DNA of 64,000 nucleotides, taken from assembly GCA_025716815.1 (NCBI GenBank), contig JAIXMN010000032.1, forward strand, positions 124,001 to 188,000, written 5' to 3'. The notes beneath the pieces were generated by a model. It was not told the DNA's origin. It worked only from the letters and a program-made list of their open reading frames with translations, and did no database searches. Source of the DNA: Dichotomocladium elegans. Taxonomy: Eukaryota > Mucoromycota > Mucoromycetes > Mucorales > Lichtheimiaceae. Below are positions 16,569-30,300 of the stretch, piece after piece. Position numbers and translations under genes: made by a program. Within the stretch, counting starts at the first letter, position 1. Each line of letters begins with the position of its first letter.

Positions 16569-18916
16569 CGATGCTCTTAATATATATATATACGATGCGT
16601 CTAATGGCAATTTATCGTATAGATGGAAAGAATTGTCTTATTAAACACTGTTACATACATACCGCAAAATAACCGACCAACCTTCCCTTTCAAAGATCGA
16701 CCTCTATAGAGCTTAGGAACAAGCTCGCTTGTGCCTATTAAATAGGCTTCTTCCGACTGACAAAGGATTGCGATACAAACCTTATCCAAGACGTCCATAT
16801 ACTCGATAGGGTGCATTATTCTACCTGAAGATCCTTACTCTGATAGGTACACTCTGCGGAGTCCCATCAATGAAACAGAGAGCACTCGCACGGACCAGCA
16901 GGCCATCACCAAATAAGTCATGCTTCCCACTATTTATCAACACGAAAATTTATATCTAGCTTGCAAGCATGTGGTTTTTTTTTAATAATAAACCTTACTG
17001 TTGACTACACTGTCTAACGCTTAAAAACCGCGCTCCAAATTCTCATGAATGTATGCAATGAATTACAGTAATTTTATAAAAGCAGTAGGGATCATCATGT
17101 CCTCTCTGGTGTGTTAACTTCGCAGCATAATTTTGGGACACATGCATCTGCTGTTAAACACCGCTCTCGTAATCCCGTGCCCCCCCCGCATATTTCTCCT
17201 TGGGTAATGTGACAGATACTTGTGAAGCCAACAAAAAAAGTGGGACTATCTTTTTGTTTTTCTTTTGTCCACACACTGAGTCTATTCTTTTTATACTGTC
17301 AAGGTAAGGTAGAAAAGTGGAATCATTCAAATAGGGATAACAGGAGGAACGGCATTTCAATTGAAGAATGCATGCAGAAATGGCGCTTATCGATAAAGAT
17401 CCAATGTTGTAAAACGATTTTCGGGGCAACCACAGACCTTAATAGATGGATTTGTGTACATGTACACATACGCACAGAGAGAGAGAGAGAAATGTGGGGG
17501 GAGGTGGGCAGTGTTGCACAATAAGCTATGGATGCACCAGAAAATATCTCATGAGAAGTATCGAAGAATGATGCAGGAAAGCCACTATTTGTCTGGCCAA
17601 TGACATCGAGGTTTTCTGTATGTCTACAGAACCAAAAAGCATGTCCTAAAACCTATTGCGATTACCGCAGCAAAGGCCAAACCAAAATGCATAGAGGTTG
17701 GAGCCCTCCCCCACCTTGATTCCAAAAAGTTGGATTCTTCATCTCGCGCGCGGCACTACAACCGGCTAAGCATGCTATCTCGTGTTACTTTCTATCGATC
17801 TACCCACTTTTTAATTGTACGGCCCCCACCTGCCCATCTGTAATAAATAAACAAACGTATATGAATATACAGAAGTTGTCGTGGTTCGTCCGATAGCCGT
17901 TCAAATTTAACCTTATTTATCCACTGCCACTGTGGAGCAAAAAATATAGAAAACGCCGATATGTTTGTGTGCCATTATGCAGCAGCGCCGACGGGAGGTT
18001 TTGCGAAGGGATACTGAATGCAGTGTCTATATGTCCTTCCTAAATTAGCATCGAATACCTTCGTTGATGCGTAGCAAGGATTCTGATTCGGCGGATAAGA
18101 GAGATCGACGATGTTTCCTTCTGCATATGAAGAATGAACTTTCGTTGTTGCTGTTGTTGAAAGCCAGATAATGACGAATAGCAACTAAATGATGGGCTTC
18201 AGCAATGACGAAGGGTGGTAGCACCAGCAAGGAAAGTAAATGCCGGGTACCCTTGATCAGCCTCATCCACAAAACTCCCGAATCCCCAAAGCGCACCTGC
18301 TGCTTGATTCCGCTCCTCCACCCTTTCCCTTGACAAAGTAAGATTCATCCACCGTTTCCTTGTGAATGAAACAACGTGCATCGTCTCTCGATATCGAGCG
18401 GCCATGTGTTGTATCTATATGCGTGTGTGCGTGTGTGCGTGTGTGTGCGTGCACGCTTTTACTTATGCGGGTGTTTCTTGTCCTACCATCGATCATGATG
18501 ATGTCCGTTTGCATGTACATGGATGAAGCCGTATCCTTGAGAAGGGAGCCAAAACGAGCAACGTTGAACAATTTAGGTCACCCGGCCAGGCCTGGTAACC
18601 TTTGCCCTTGGTTCTTTTGAATTCATAAATATAATATGCAATCCCACGCACCTTGGCTCTTGTCTCTTTCCTTCACCACCACCATCCTCACTTCCCCCTC
18701 CCCCCCCAAAAAAAAATAAATCTCTCGTTGTGTCCGTCAACTTGCATTCTCCCTGTCGGGATATGTATGTCTTTTGGGATAAAACACTTTTCCGGCTCCA
18801 CCTCCTTTTTTTCCATCCCGAAAAGAGAAAGACGCACAGACTGGAATTTGTTTATTTGTTTTTTTGTTGTAACAAAGAACGCAAGCAAAGTCCTTCTCTC
18901 TTTCTCTCGCTATGTT

Positions 18917-18949
<33 letters not shown>

Positions 18950-19672
18950 GGATGGGTTCAACAATCCGTCACACCAGTAAAAAATAAAGAAACCTTTTGT
19001 CTTTCAATGTCAAAAATCTTTGTCTCACTCCAACTTAAAAAACGAATCACGCTTGATAAATATCCGCACTTACACGCACACACAGACACACCTTTTCTGT
19101 CATGTCCCGATCCGCATCATCGGGATGCTCTCCGTTCACCGGTCATGTTAATTCGATTATGCTCTGAAAAGGAATAACGCTTCATGGTCTTCTTTTTCCT
19201 TTATTACAACACATAATGGGGAGTTTGATGAACTTGATCGAAAGGAGTGTCACATAAAAAGAGAGAGAGAGAGAAAAAGGAAAAAAGCCAGGTGATCGGT
19301 ATGGAATGGAGAGGTATCGTGTCGGATTGGAAACAAAGGAAGTTGCTAAAATACAAGAACGAAAAACATAATGGTGAGAGAAAGAGAGGGTAAACGGAGA
19401 AAAAGGTATGTTATGCTACATATACAATATACGAATTATAGATATAGCAAAGAAAATCAAAATATGTAGAAGATAGATGTGTGGATATGTATACGATATT
19501 ATATGAAACAAATGATGGTGGAAGGAGCCAAGGACATGGTGAGAGTGAAAGAGAGGAGTTCACCGCATAGAGAAGGGACGATAATGATTGTTCGTGGTGT
19601 CACCAAGATCAAATGCTGGCAGCTTTGTTCGCCTAAAGGCCCATTTACGGCTCTCGTCTTGATTGTATGGAT
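16569..19672. other. intergenic between ABCC gene and homeodomain gene
   Basis: About 3.1 kb has no supported gene. It contains (GT)n at 18417-18453 and (TG)n at 18921-18949, plus purine-rich sequence near 19260-19400. The right part is presumably the 3' untranslated region of the minus-strand homeodomain gene. Small minus-strand frames at 17975-18405 have no recognisable product. Confidence 0.45.
18921..18949. repeat. (TG)n microsatellite
   Basis: A nearly perfect TG dinucleotide tract of about 29 bases lies in intergenic sequence. A shorter, interrupted GT tract is at 18417-18453. Confidence 0.85.
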
Positions 19673-20737
19673 CTATGAGGCTATTGTGTCAGTCGGGGGG
19701 AAAGCGAAAGGGTAGCGAGGACATTTACCAGCAAAGCCCTGATAGGAATAGATATCGAGCTGTCGTCTCTTTTTCTCCAAGGCCATTTCAGAGTAGGCCA
19801 CAAGACGAGCATTGAGCGATTCCGACTCGAGAAGAGGCTGAAGGATGCGGCGACGTGCGTTGATGAACCAGTTCGAGATCTGGTTAACCGTGAGACCGGT
19901 GCGATTGGCGAGCTGGATCTTCTCTTTTTCAGAGGGATAGGGGTGCTTTTTATGATCCACAAGCCAGCCCTTGAGATACTCTGTTACTTCCTTGGGAAGA
20001 TTGCCTCGTCGACGCTTCTTTGTTGTGTCGATACCGGTTGTTATTTTCGGCGGTAGGGCAACATGAGCAGCAGCATCGATTGGTGATGGTGATGAAGACA
20101 ATGATGATAATGATGACGATGATAATGATGAAGGTGGCTGCGGTAGGTGAGAGATGGCGTAGTAGTGCTGCTGATCGTCTTGCGGAGACAGAAGAAGATC
20201 GTTCACGCCCATGTGATGCATCATCTTGGTTGTTGTGGCCACTGTCATATCAGAGCCCAAGGATGGGCTTTGGTTGCTTGACCAGCTTGATGCACTCGAT
20301 GCAGAGCTTGTGCTGGTACTCGGGGAGACATCGAGATGTTGATCATCTTCGTGCTTGGCTATACGTAACAGTTAGGATGGGAAGAGGAAGAAGGGGGATA
20401 CATTACGGACGAACGGACAGACCTGATGGGGAATAGATGGAGAAGGCGGTGCAGACGGGTGGAGGACGAGACGAGATGGAGGGAGCCGGAGTGACCGTGG
20501 CAGTCGAGAACCAGATTTGCGCATTGTGCTGGAGCATCTCATTTGTCTTCGCGCGGTGACGGTCGATCAATGACTGATGTTCGAGGGATGGCACGACTCG
20601 GTTGGATGGGTCGTCGTGGAATAGGACAAGCGGACAAAAGGTGTGTGACTGCAAGCAAGTTAATTATTCATATCTACGCGGTCTTAAGCGAGGGGAAATG
20701 TAGCGTATATATTTACATCTTGACGGATGGAGGTCAT
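19673..20737 (-). CDS. TALE-class homeodomain transcription factor
   Basis: Three exons on the minus strand: 20737-20717, 20648-20423 and 20358-19673, giving 310 residues. The homeodomain lies at about residues 195-260. It has a basic N-terminal arm 'KKRRRGNLPKEV', the three-residue loop extension after helix 1 typical of TALE proteins ('HKKHPYPSEKEK'), and recognition helix 'QISNWFINARRRIL' with the invariant Trp, Phe, Asn and Arg. Ser-rich and acidic low-complexity sequence precedes it. Relatives are the fungal Homeobox_KN factors such as Cup9/Tos8, which regulate development or nutrient responses. The first exon encodes only seven residues and is supported by a GTAAAT donor, a TTAAC branch and matching phase, but it could be replaced by a later ATG. 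Confidence 0.88.
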
Positions 20738-22990
20738 GATGCGTACGACGAGGAAGATGAAGAGAAAGAGAAAAGGATGAAAGAAAGGCGAGGGAAGTGA
20801 GGAGAGTGACTGATATATTTATATACTTCCCATGCTACAAACCAACCCGTTTGGATAGAAGCTCATATGCAAAGCACAAGAAGGTTTCCCTTCGAGTCAC
20901 AATTAAGCGCCGAAAACATGTCAAGGACGACGCCCTCGTTTCCCAACTCAATATTTCTAAAAATGCAAGACTTGTCCAACTCGACAAGGTTTGCGTTAGT
21001 GGATATCTCACGGGGTTTTTCTCCTTTGATTATTGTTCTTGTGACCTCTGCTCCGTGCTGTGTCCACACAAACCCCCTTTCCTTTTTCTCATCTCTCACC
21101 TCCGCTGTCCGCACCCCCCCTTTCTCTTGACCCTCTCCTTTCCTCCGTCGTTCTGACCGTAAATATAGCCGTACTTGCCTCGAAGGAATCAGTGCGCGAG
21201 CGCCCGCGCGCACCGTTCTCCCTCCGATGAAACGTGTCCTATTGTGTTCCTCTGTCGATAGAAACCCGAACGTTTGAAGTCGTAGTGCACTGACCATCAT
21301 ATGACATACCCACATCTCGTCCATCTCTCTCCCCTTCAATAGTAAAATAACTCCACAACCCCCCCCCAGCAGCAACAGCAGCAGACCCCCGACAGAGTGA
21401 CAGGAAATGACGAATGTTCCGTAGTCCTTGACAAAGGCTCAACTGATGCAATGTGTGGTTCCGTATGCAAACAACAAACGAGTGAGGAGAAGAGCATCTG
21501 ATTGTATGTCCATATATGTGATTTTTACAGGGCTTATGCACGGAGAGGGCGCGCGATGGATACTCAAATTCAAAATACACACATTTCTTTTTCCTCTTAT
21601 CCTCATTCTTGCAATCAAATAGAGCTCTCCTCCTTTTTTTTCCCTATTGACATTGATGGCGGGATGAGTACACATATTATAAGCAAAGAAAGATGATGGA
21701 GGTCCAGAACGCACCATGTGTACATGAACCAATTTAAGCTGGTTTTTTGGGGGGTGGGGGGTGGTTGTCGAACATGGATGTCATACAACTTTTTCTTGGT
21801 TGAAACGTTGCACAGTATCTCTTCTTAATCACACCAGCAACTGATGCTGCTGCTATGGATTTTTCCGGGTTGAGCTTTGGGGGGGGTGGAAGTGGGGGTA
21901 GGAGGCGATGAGTAAAGCAGAAGGCTGCGAGAGATCTCGTTTGTTTCAGAAGACGAAACATTCCTGCCAGCGTTTCTTGGCAGACCGGCAACCGAGAAGA
22001 GCAAATACTGCGTGGAATTGTCTCTGCATGGCTGGGCTTGTGCATTGTTGTGTCCAAAAGACGTTTGTCATATTTCGTCGACCCAGTTTGACAACTGTTG
22101 ACTTGCTACGGCTCTCAGCTGACTTGATCAGGCGTGTGTCTCCTCGAACTCCCTCCCCCTCCTCCCCCGACTATTGCCGAAAACACAAAAACTATAGTAC
22201 TAGGATACGGTGTTTGTTCTAGTGCACTTGCATGGCTTGTGTATCGAAACACATATGCGCCTTAGCCTTTGTACATCGCTCTCTTTCTCTCTCACTCTCT
22301 CACTCTCTGCCTCCTTCTGATTCTGCCTTTATGCTTGCATTGTGCTGGCTTGTGCGCGCGCGCGCGCACCCCCCCTCCATGTGCCTATTGCTTTGTGATC
22401 CCTTTCACACAAGGAAAAGTGCCTTTTATTCTCAACACAGCTTTACAGAGCCGGAGTGATTTCAGACGATCAAGGATTTTTACCCATCTGCTTGGAATTA
22501 AAAAGAGACAGACACACATACATATACGCACACAAAAAGAGAGAGAGAGGAAGATGATTGCTTAGAGTTTAACCATGTGCATTGAGAAACGCACCAGTGA
22601 TCTAAGCTGACCATGCGACTCCATGTCCTTTGTCGTTGCCTAGGACAGAATGTCGTGCTTCTTAACTTCTACGCCTAATGAGTTCTATTATGCAAGCAAG
22701 CGTATCTCCTCAAATTGTCCCTTCCTCCGAATAGTCTTTTTTTTTTTACCCGTTATTTTCGCCAGGGATCGGCAATCGCGCTTTGTTGCCCTCGCAGCAG
22801 CATGTAAGTCTTTCTACTCCCGTCGCAGCCCGCGCGCGCGGGGCGTGCGTTTGTGTGCACCGCGTTTATTTTTTTGTAACGGGTTGAATTGCCTCCTAGA
22901 AACTCGGCTCCTGCAGAGCTCAGCAACTACCGCAACCCCCCTTGCCGTCCTTTCAACACACTCTCGCTCACTCTTACCTCCTCCAGGATC

Positions 22991-23024
<34 letters not shown>

Positions 23025-24330
23025 AAAAAAAGTATTACTGTGCGTGTTCCAACTCCATCCCTCGTTTATTTTTATTTTTTTGGCGCCAATCCTGCTGAGC
23101 ATCATTATTATTATTTCTATTATAATTATTGTATCCTACGCTGCATGCCAGGGAACAGCAACAGGAGGGAAGAAGAAAGAATATGAGAGAAGGGGAGAGA
23201 GATGGCGTACCTGCAGGATCTTTATTTTCGGCGGTCTTGTTCAAATTGAACATACCCTCTTTTTTTTTTTATCTTTGCCAAGCTGTCGCTGCAAGTTCTA
23301 TCATGTGTATGCGTGTATTTACTGTCTCCAGCAGGTACTCCAAGATAGCAGATATTTATTAGGGGGATTGAAAAGCGTGGGGGGAGGCTTTTTTATTCAT
23401 CTCACTTATAAGCGTTTAGATGCATCCGACAAGAAAGATAGAGAGAGAGAAAGAGAGAGAGAAAGAGATATGTCTTCTCAGATGGGAATAATATATATAC
23501 AGTACTTTTGTACAAGACTCCATGAAACAATCGTTAAAATGACTCGAGGTCTCCTGGATGCGATCAAAGTCGATCTGCAGTTTGTTCTGATACTTGCCTA
23601 CTTCAGCTATAATAGGATGCTTCCTATCTGATCTCATCATCACTTCAGGTCTGGTGTTTCTAAGAATACACAGAGGTTTGGGGGGGGGAGATTGAAGAGC
23701 ATGAATCACGAGGAAGGCCCTTTTTTTCCTTCAAGTCCTCCATACATACAACTCTAGCTCCGAGATAAATATAAAATAGAAAGAGGGTTTACTTTACTTT
23801 TTGTTTGACATGTACATACATTCATGTATGTATGTTGTGTCGGGAAAAGGGAGATCGGGGGTTGGGGTGGGGTTACCGGTAGAGATATACTACTTTGGTA
23901 ACTTTTAAACACTTCCAAACCGGCTTCTCTTCCCCCCCCCAACAGGGTGCTCAGTTGATATGTAGTCTACCTTGCATAGCGTGGCGAACCTAGTAAAGAG
24001 CGGGAGTTTTTATGCATCGTCATGCGGTCCATCGCGCCAGGAATACGTACGAGAGTCGCATTCGATCTCTGCTTTTCAAAAAGGTTTGACAGGTGACTTG
24101 CTAGGGATATCTCAGGTGATCGGATCAGGCGTGTCACCGCGCCGGCAACAGGAAATAAGAAGAGAAATCTTTATGTTTATAGAAGAGATAAATAGAATAA
24201 GATACATGTAAATATATGTATGTATAATATATATACATAGATATGCTAAAATGGGAGGTAGAGTAGGGGATGGGAGGGGAGGGGAAGGGCGTCGCTCTAT
24301 AAAGTACATGAAGTTGGGTTGGTTGGTTAT
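20738..24330. other. intergenic, low-complexity, 3.6 kb
   Basis: No gene is supported. The stretch holds pyrimidine-rich tracts, (CT)n at 22990-23024, (GA)n near 23438-23466, a GCGCGC run at 22357-22368 and poly-G/poly-C runs near 21747-21770 and 21360. Open frames here (for example 20863-21375 minus and 22650-23186 plus) are products of biased composition. The left end is the promoter side of the homeodomain gene; the right end is the 3' flank of kinesin-4. Confidence 0.45.
22990..23024. repeat. (CT)n microsatellite
   Basis: A CT/TC tract of about 35 bases with one interruption lies in intergenic sequence. Confidence 0.85.
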
Positions 24331-27300
24331 CTAGAAGCACATGAACTTGCTCTTTTTGTTGATCATCTCCTCCATCTGGTTCTCCAGGGACGCCAACGTT
24401 CGTTCTGCCTGCTCGCGCGCTTTTCGCTCCGCTCCCAATTCGGCCTGCGCCCGCCGTTCTGCGTCGGCCAACCTGGCTTGTGCGTCTGCAAGCATGGCTT
24501 GTGCATCTGCCACCTGGCCACCTGCGTCCTGCTTGGCCTTCTCCAGCGCCACGAGCTGGGCCTCCAGGGCCGAGATGCGTGTCTCCGCCTGGCTATTTGC
24601 CGCCTGGAATGCAGCCGTCATCTGTTTCTCTTTTGCTGCGACCGCAGCTGCAATAGCGGCTTCTCTGGCCTTGCTGTCCTGCTCTTCCTTCTTGATGAGC
24701 CGGCTCACCTCTGCCTCGAGTTCTTCAGAAAGCGTCTGATATTCTTTGTTCTCTTCCTCCAGAACCCTCGTCTTCTGCTCAAGCGCCCCCATCCGTTCCT
24801 CGTAAAGCTTGCTGATCTCGTCCTTGTTGGCATTGGTGCTGCCGACAACCACTTTCCGCTCGAACTCGGCCGCCACGGCCCGATCTTCAAGTTCTGCAAT
24901 CCTTCGCGCCTGGGCCTCAAGCTGCGACCGTAGCGTGCGAAGATGGCCGTCTTTCTCTGCATTTGTCGCCTGCGCCAAATCAATCTCTTCCCGAAGTGCT
25001 GCGACATGCTCCTCGTACTCTTGTTCCAGCGCCTGCTGTACACCCACCTTCATCGATGGTGATGGCGACCGAGCAGCTTGCTGCTGCTGCTGCTGCTGCT
25101 GCTGCACTTCCGCCTCGAGCTGCTTGATGCGTTCCTCAAGGGCTTGCTGTATGGATTGATCGGCCTCGTGCATCTCTTCGAGCTGCTGAATCCGGCTTTC
25201 AAGCGTTTGCCTTGCGGATTGATCTTTCTGTTCGAGCTCCTTGATTCGTCTTGCCAGCTGATCATTCTCCAACGTGACCTCGTCCAAAAGTGAAAGATGC
25301 TCCTGCTCCGCCCTCTTCTGGCGGTCTTCAGCCTGTGCTAACGCCTCCTCCAGTATATCCAGGTCCTGCTGGAGCTCCGCAATAGCCTTGTCCTTGAGCT
25401 CAAGTGCCGCTTGATGTGCTTGCATGTCGCCATGTTCATCGACGTGTATCTGCGATCCTGCTTTTTGCGCAAGTGGCGATTCCATCTTCATATCCCGCTG
25501 CTGCTGCTGCTGTAAAAGCGTCTCAAGCTCTTTGACACGGGCTCGTGTCTTGTCCAATTCGGATTCCATTTCATGATTGACATGCTCATGCCCGTTCGCT
25601 GTTGCTGTCATAGAAGCATCATCAAGTCGTTGCTCAAACTCACTTGCCATCGCTTTGTAGCGCTCAAGCTCCTGCTGCACGTCCATGAGTTGGTGTTGCT
25701 TGATTTCTGCGCGCTTTTCCAACTCGGCATATCGCTGCTGTAGCTGCACCAGCGAATCATCATCTGCTGCCCTTCGCTCGAGTAGCTCCGCCTGGGTTGC
25801 CGAGAGATGTTCCCGGAGCTCGGACAATTGGTCGCTGGCCAGAGCCTTGCTTGCCTTGTGCTGCTGAAGCTCGTCTTGGATATCCTTCAATTGTTGCTCC
25901 AGAAGAGCTTTCTGGGCGCCATTGTCAATGCTGTCCTCTAGCTTTGCCTCGGTCTCTGCGAGACGCTGCTTCAAATCGGCGATCTGATCGCCCGAACGTA
26001 TGTATCGGTCCAGCGTGTCCTGTGCATCGATGAGCTGCCGTTTCAGAAGTGTGGCTTCCGGGCCATCTACGCTTTGCTCAAGCTCGGCCGTGGTCGCTGT
26101 AAGCTGCTGCTGCAGCTGGGATATCTGACCATCGAGTAACATATTGCTGCTTCGGAACCGTGCCAGTTCCTCCTCCGTATCATTCAGACGTTGCTCAAGC
26201 ACTGTCGCGTGCTGCTTTTCCTGCATCCTCGTGTCCTCCAGCAGCTGCCGGCATCGAGCCAGTTCGGCCTTTGTCTTTGCAAGTTCATCATCATTGCGGC
26301 TCATGCTCTTTTGGAAATTCGCGATGCTCGCCCTTAGTTGTGCGTTTTCGGATATCGTTGCATCCAGCTCGTCCTTCAGTCCGTTCAGTTGGGTGAGTGC
26401 TTCTTCCAGTTGCTTATGATGGTTGCCCTCGACCAGCTGGCGCTGGTTGTCCAACTCTGCAAGCGCTTCCGCGAGCCTCTTCTCCAGCGAAGCCGCCTGC
26501 TCGGAGCTGTTCTTCACCTTTTCTTCCAACGCCGCCTGGTCTTGTTCACGTTGCTGCCGATTCACGTCCACTGCTTCCTTGTAACGCTCGAGCTCGACCT
26601 GGGCGTCGGCCATCTGGCGCTGCAGCGTCTCCAGGTCGCTTTTGGCGTGCTGCAAGGCTTCGAGCTCGGCCAGAGTCGATTGGTGTCTCTCGAGGAGGAT
26701 TGCGCCTTCGGTGGTCTTGGTATGAAGCAGCTCGCGGTGGTTGTCCAGATCAGCCTGAGCATCTGCAAGCTTTTGCTGCAACGACGTCAACTGGCGATCG
26801 GCCTCCGCATTCGAGGCGTCCAACCGCTCCTGATGGCGCTCGACGTCGGCCTGCGCCTCGGCAAGCTGTTTCTGTAGAGCTGTGACCTGGCACTTGCTCT
26901 CCTCGACCTTTGACGCCACCTGGCGCTCCAGCTCCGCCTGTGTTTCCGCGAAGCGCTTTTCCCAGTAGCCGGTTTGCGTCGTCAGCTGCTCCTTGCACTC
27001 CTCGAGTTCCGCAAGTGTCTCGTCGAGCCGTGTCTGAAGTGCGCCACTTTGACTGAGCTCGACCGCGTGTTGGGCCTGAAGATCCGCCAGCTGCTGATGC
27101 ACCTCCGCCAGCCGCGTTCGTGTCTCCTCAAGCTCGGCTTGGTTGGCATCAAGTGCGGCCTGGGTCGCTTTCGTCGCCTGCAGCCGTTGGGTCGCCACGT
27201 CAAGCGCCTGCTGCAGCTCGTTCTGACGCGCCAAAGCCTCCTCGAGCTTCTGGCCCGCCTTGGTCTCTTTGGCTTCCGCTTCGGCGAGCATTGTCTCAAG

Positions 27301-30300
27301 CACCTTGATCTGGCCGCGCCGTTCTTCGAGTTCCTTCATCTCAGCCTCGTCCTTTGCACGCGACATTTCCTTGGACAGTGCGTCGAGAGAATGATCAGGT
27401 CGGTTTAACAGCGCAAGTTGGTCCGTCACCTCCTGGTATCGCATCAGTACCTCGTCATTCTCCTTGAGGAGCTCGTCATGAACCTCCTGGAGCTCATGAT
27501 GCGCGGTTTGAAGTTTTTCTAGATCCTGTGACAACTGGGTGACCTTGGCCGTTTCAAGCGCCAGACGCTCCTCGGCGAGCTTCACGGCCAAGGCATTTTT
27601 GCTCTCGGGCGTTTCCTCCTCGTCGGCATATCGCCTACTGGCGGCCGAGTTGCGCTCGTGCTGCTGCTGCTGCTGGTCGTTCTGGATGGTTCTGGGTAGC
27701 GGGGACGGAGGAGGGGGTATAGAGAGACGTTGCAGCTGTTCCTGTTGTTCTTGATTCCGCTGCAGCTGTTCCTTCTGGGCGACCGACAGGAGTTCGACCT
27801 CGGCCTTGAGCTGATCACGCTCCTTCTCGAGCGTCGCACACTTTAGCTCGAGATGGTCGATCTCCTGGAGCATCATCTTTTGGGTATCTGTATCTTCTGC
27901 CTTGGCGAGCTGGTTCCTGAGCTGGTCAATGGTAGCGTCGCGCTCCTCAAGCCGCTTTTCGAGCTTCTCCACTGTCTCCTGAATGGTATGACGCTCTGCT
28001 TCGCTCGTCGCGAGGCGCTGCTCGAGATCAAAAATATACTGCTCGGTGTTCTCGTCTGTCTCCTTGAATCGCATGATGCGCGTCTTGAGTTCATTGAGCA
28101 GTTCCTGGTCCCGCCGGGCGTCCTTGGCAGACTGGACCAACTTGCCCTCGAGCTCGTCAATGTAGGACTCATTGCTCGCCTCACGCTCCTGCAGTTTGTT
28201 CAGTCGCGACCGCAGGTCGAGCACGGTCTGGTCCTGGTTCTCGAGTAGGAGTTCGCACTGCTCCAGTTTCTGGCGCTGCTCCTCAAAGCCGATGTCCGAG
28301 TGGTTCAGAGCGGCCCGGGCCATGGCCAGCTGCGACTCCAGCGCAACAATGCTCTTTTCGTACTCCTCAATCACCGGCTCGACGAGGTGTTGGAAATCGT
28401 CATTGATCTTGTTGCTTTGCTGCTGCTGTTGCTGCCGGAGCTCGAACTCCTTCCGCCGGACAGCTTCCAGCTTCCGGAGCCGCTTCAGCTCGGCTTCCAC
28501 AACGCGGTTCCGTTCCCGTGTCACAGACGCCTCCCCGTCCAGTTCCTCCACCTGGCGTTGGAGATCGGCGATCACAAGCCGTTGCTCCTGGAACACCTGA
28601 TCCATGTCGCCAGCGCCTCCCGCGCCGATCACCGCCAGAGAATGGTTGTGATGATGATCGACGGCGCCGGCGGCAGCAGCAGCAGCAGCAGTGGACCCGG
28701 TCGAGCTGAGGGACCCCGATTTCAGGTTCCGCACCTCCGCCTTTAATCGGCCGATCATGGACCGCAGGAGCTCGATATTATCTGACGTCATCCATTCCTC
28801 GACCTCATTCTTCTCGACCCGATTCTTGATGTTGCGCGCACGGTTCGCGTACTGGAGTGTGTTTAGTGTTTCGGAGAGATTGTATTCGGCTGGGCTAGCG
28901 CATGCGATCATGAGCGTTGTCGCTGAACCGCCGAGCGAGTCTTGCAGGAGCCGTGTAAGCTTCGAATCACGGTATGGGATGTGCGTGCTTCGTTTGGAAG
29001 GATCGCCGAGGGCTGAAATCACGTTGCCGAGCGCGAGCAATCCTGCATTAATATTAATACCCTCCTTTCTCCGCTCGCCTTCTGCTGCTGTTCGTTTTAA
29101 CTACAAGTAAAAAGAAGATGCAAGGAGAAAAAAAAAGGGGGTGGTGGTGGTGGATAGAGAGGTTGGTGTTAATGAATCAAATTAAGCTGGAGGGGGGGTT
29201 GGTCTTCAAGGTCAAAAACTTTACTCGTTCACTGCCTGCCAGATCGACAAAATGGAATTTCGACGTGGTCACCATCCATTCGCCATCGCGTGATGCCTTG
29301 TTGCCCCGGGATACCCATTTTTCCTGTCTGAGTGAGACAGAGAAGATCGCGTGGGAGCGGGATGATTTTTCATTCATGTCCGTTGCGCCCGTGGCTCGAT
29401 TGCGGGTGCCTTGCTCCAGGTAACTAGCGGGAAAAAAAAAATACCCAAACCCTCATGTGAGTGCTTCTATTTGTTCATATTCACACACAAATAGGAAACA
29501 TACAAGAGCACATCCTCGGTATTGTTGACAGACACTTCCTTGACCCCCGCCCAATAGATATGGCCCTTTGCATCCTCACGAATGCTGACGGGTGGACGTT
29601 CATTTAGAGGTGCAGGGTTGAGCAAATCGATGAGTTCCTCATTGTAAATCTCGACAAAGGACACCCTGACGCTGTATTTCCTGTTGCTGTTGTGCTGTTG
29701 TTGCTGAGAAGTCCGGGCATGATGCGATGCCCGGGAGGGCGGTCGGAGGCGTGTGCCTGTTGTATTATCTGTCGAGGACGAAAGTGATGGTGCAGGCGTG
29801 ATGGGCCGGTCTGATGAAGTCAGGGCGGATCCGCCTGCAGCCGCAAGCGTGTCAAATAAGAGTGCCATGGCGCGTGGCACAATGCCTTCCTCCTCCATAT
29901 TATATCGTCCGGCCTGGTGCTGCGCTGTACCCATTGTGTATGTTTTACCCGAGGAGGTTTGTCCCTAACAACCAACGAAACAGAAAAAGAATGCAGGGGA
30001 TGAGATTTACACGTGTATACAAATATTGAAAACATCTGCAAAACCACGCAGAAAAGGTTTTCCTCAGCACTGCTTACATAGGCGAGAATTGTCACGTTAT
30101 AGCCTATATACATACACATACACACACACATACATCAAAGAAAAACAGATTAGGAGAAGCAAAAGCACCAAGGGGTGGGGAATGTTTATCGTCCTCTTCA
30201 CCTTCTGTAAATTTACTGATGAGTTTGGGGCCCAATGCTTCGAATACTTCACTCTGGCGGCTGTCTGTTCCGAAAACATGGTCAAAGGTGAAAAGTTTAT

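Noticed and set aside
17975..18405. Possible small secreted protein on the minus strand
   Set aside because: Frames are short, two of the three lack an ATG in good context, and joining them needs unsupported introns.
18417..18453. GT-rich tract considered as a telomere-like or CRISPR-like repeat
   Set aside because: It is a simple dinucleotide microsatellite with no spacers or unit structure.
20863..21375. 170-residue minus-strand frame upstream of the homeodomain gene
   Set aside because: The composition is biased by purine-rich sequence; no domain, no fitting splice partner.
22650..23186. 178-residue plus-strand frame
   Set aside because: It runs through a (CT)n microsatellite and AT-rich repeats; Ser/Leu/Tyr runs only.
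24319..28746. Several 130-200 residue plus-strand frames opposite kinesin-4
   Set aside because: They are low-complexity, Leu/Ser/Cys-rich shadows of the Gln/Glu-rich coiled coil.
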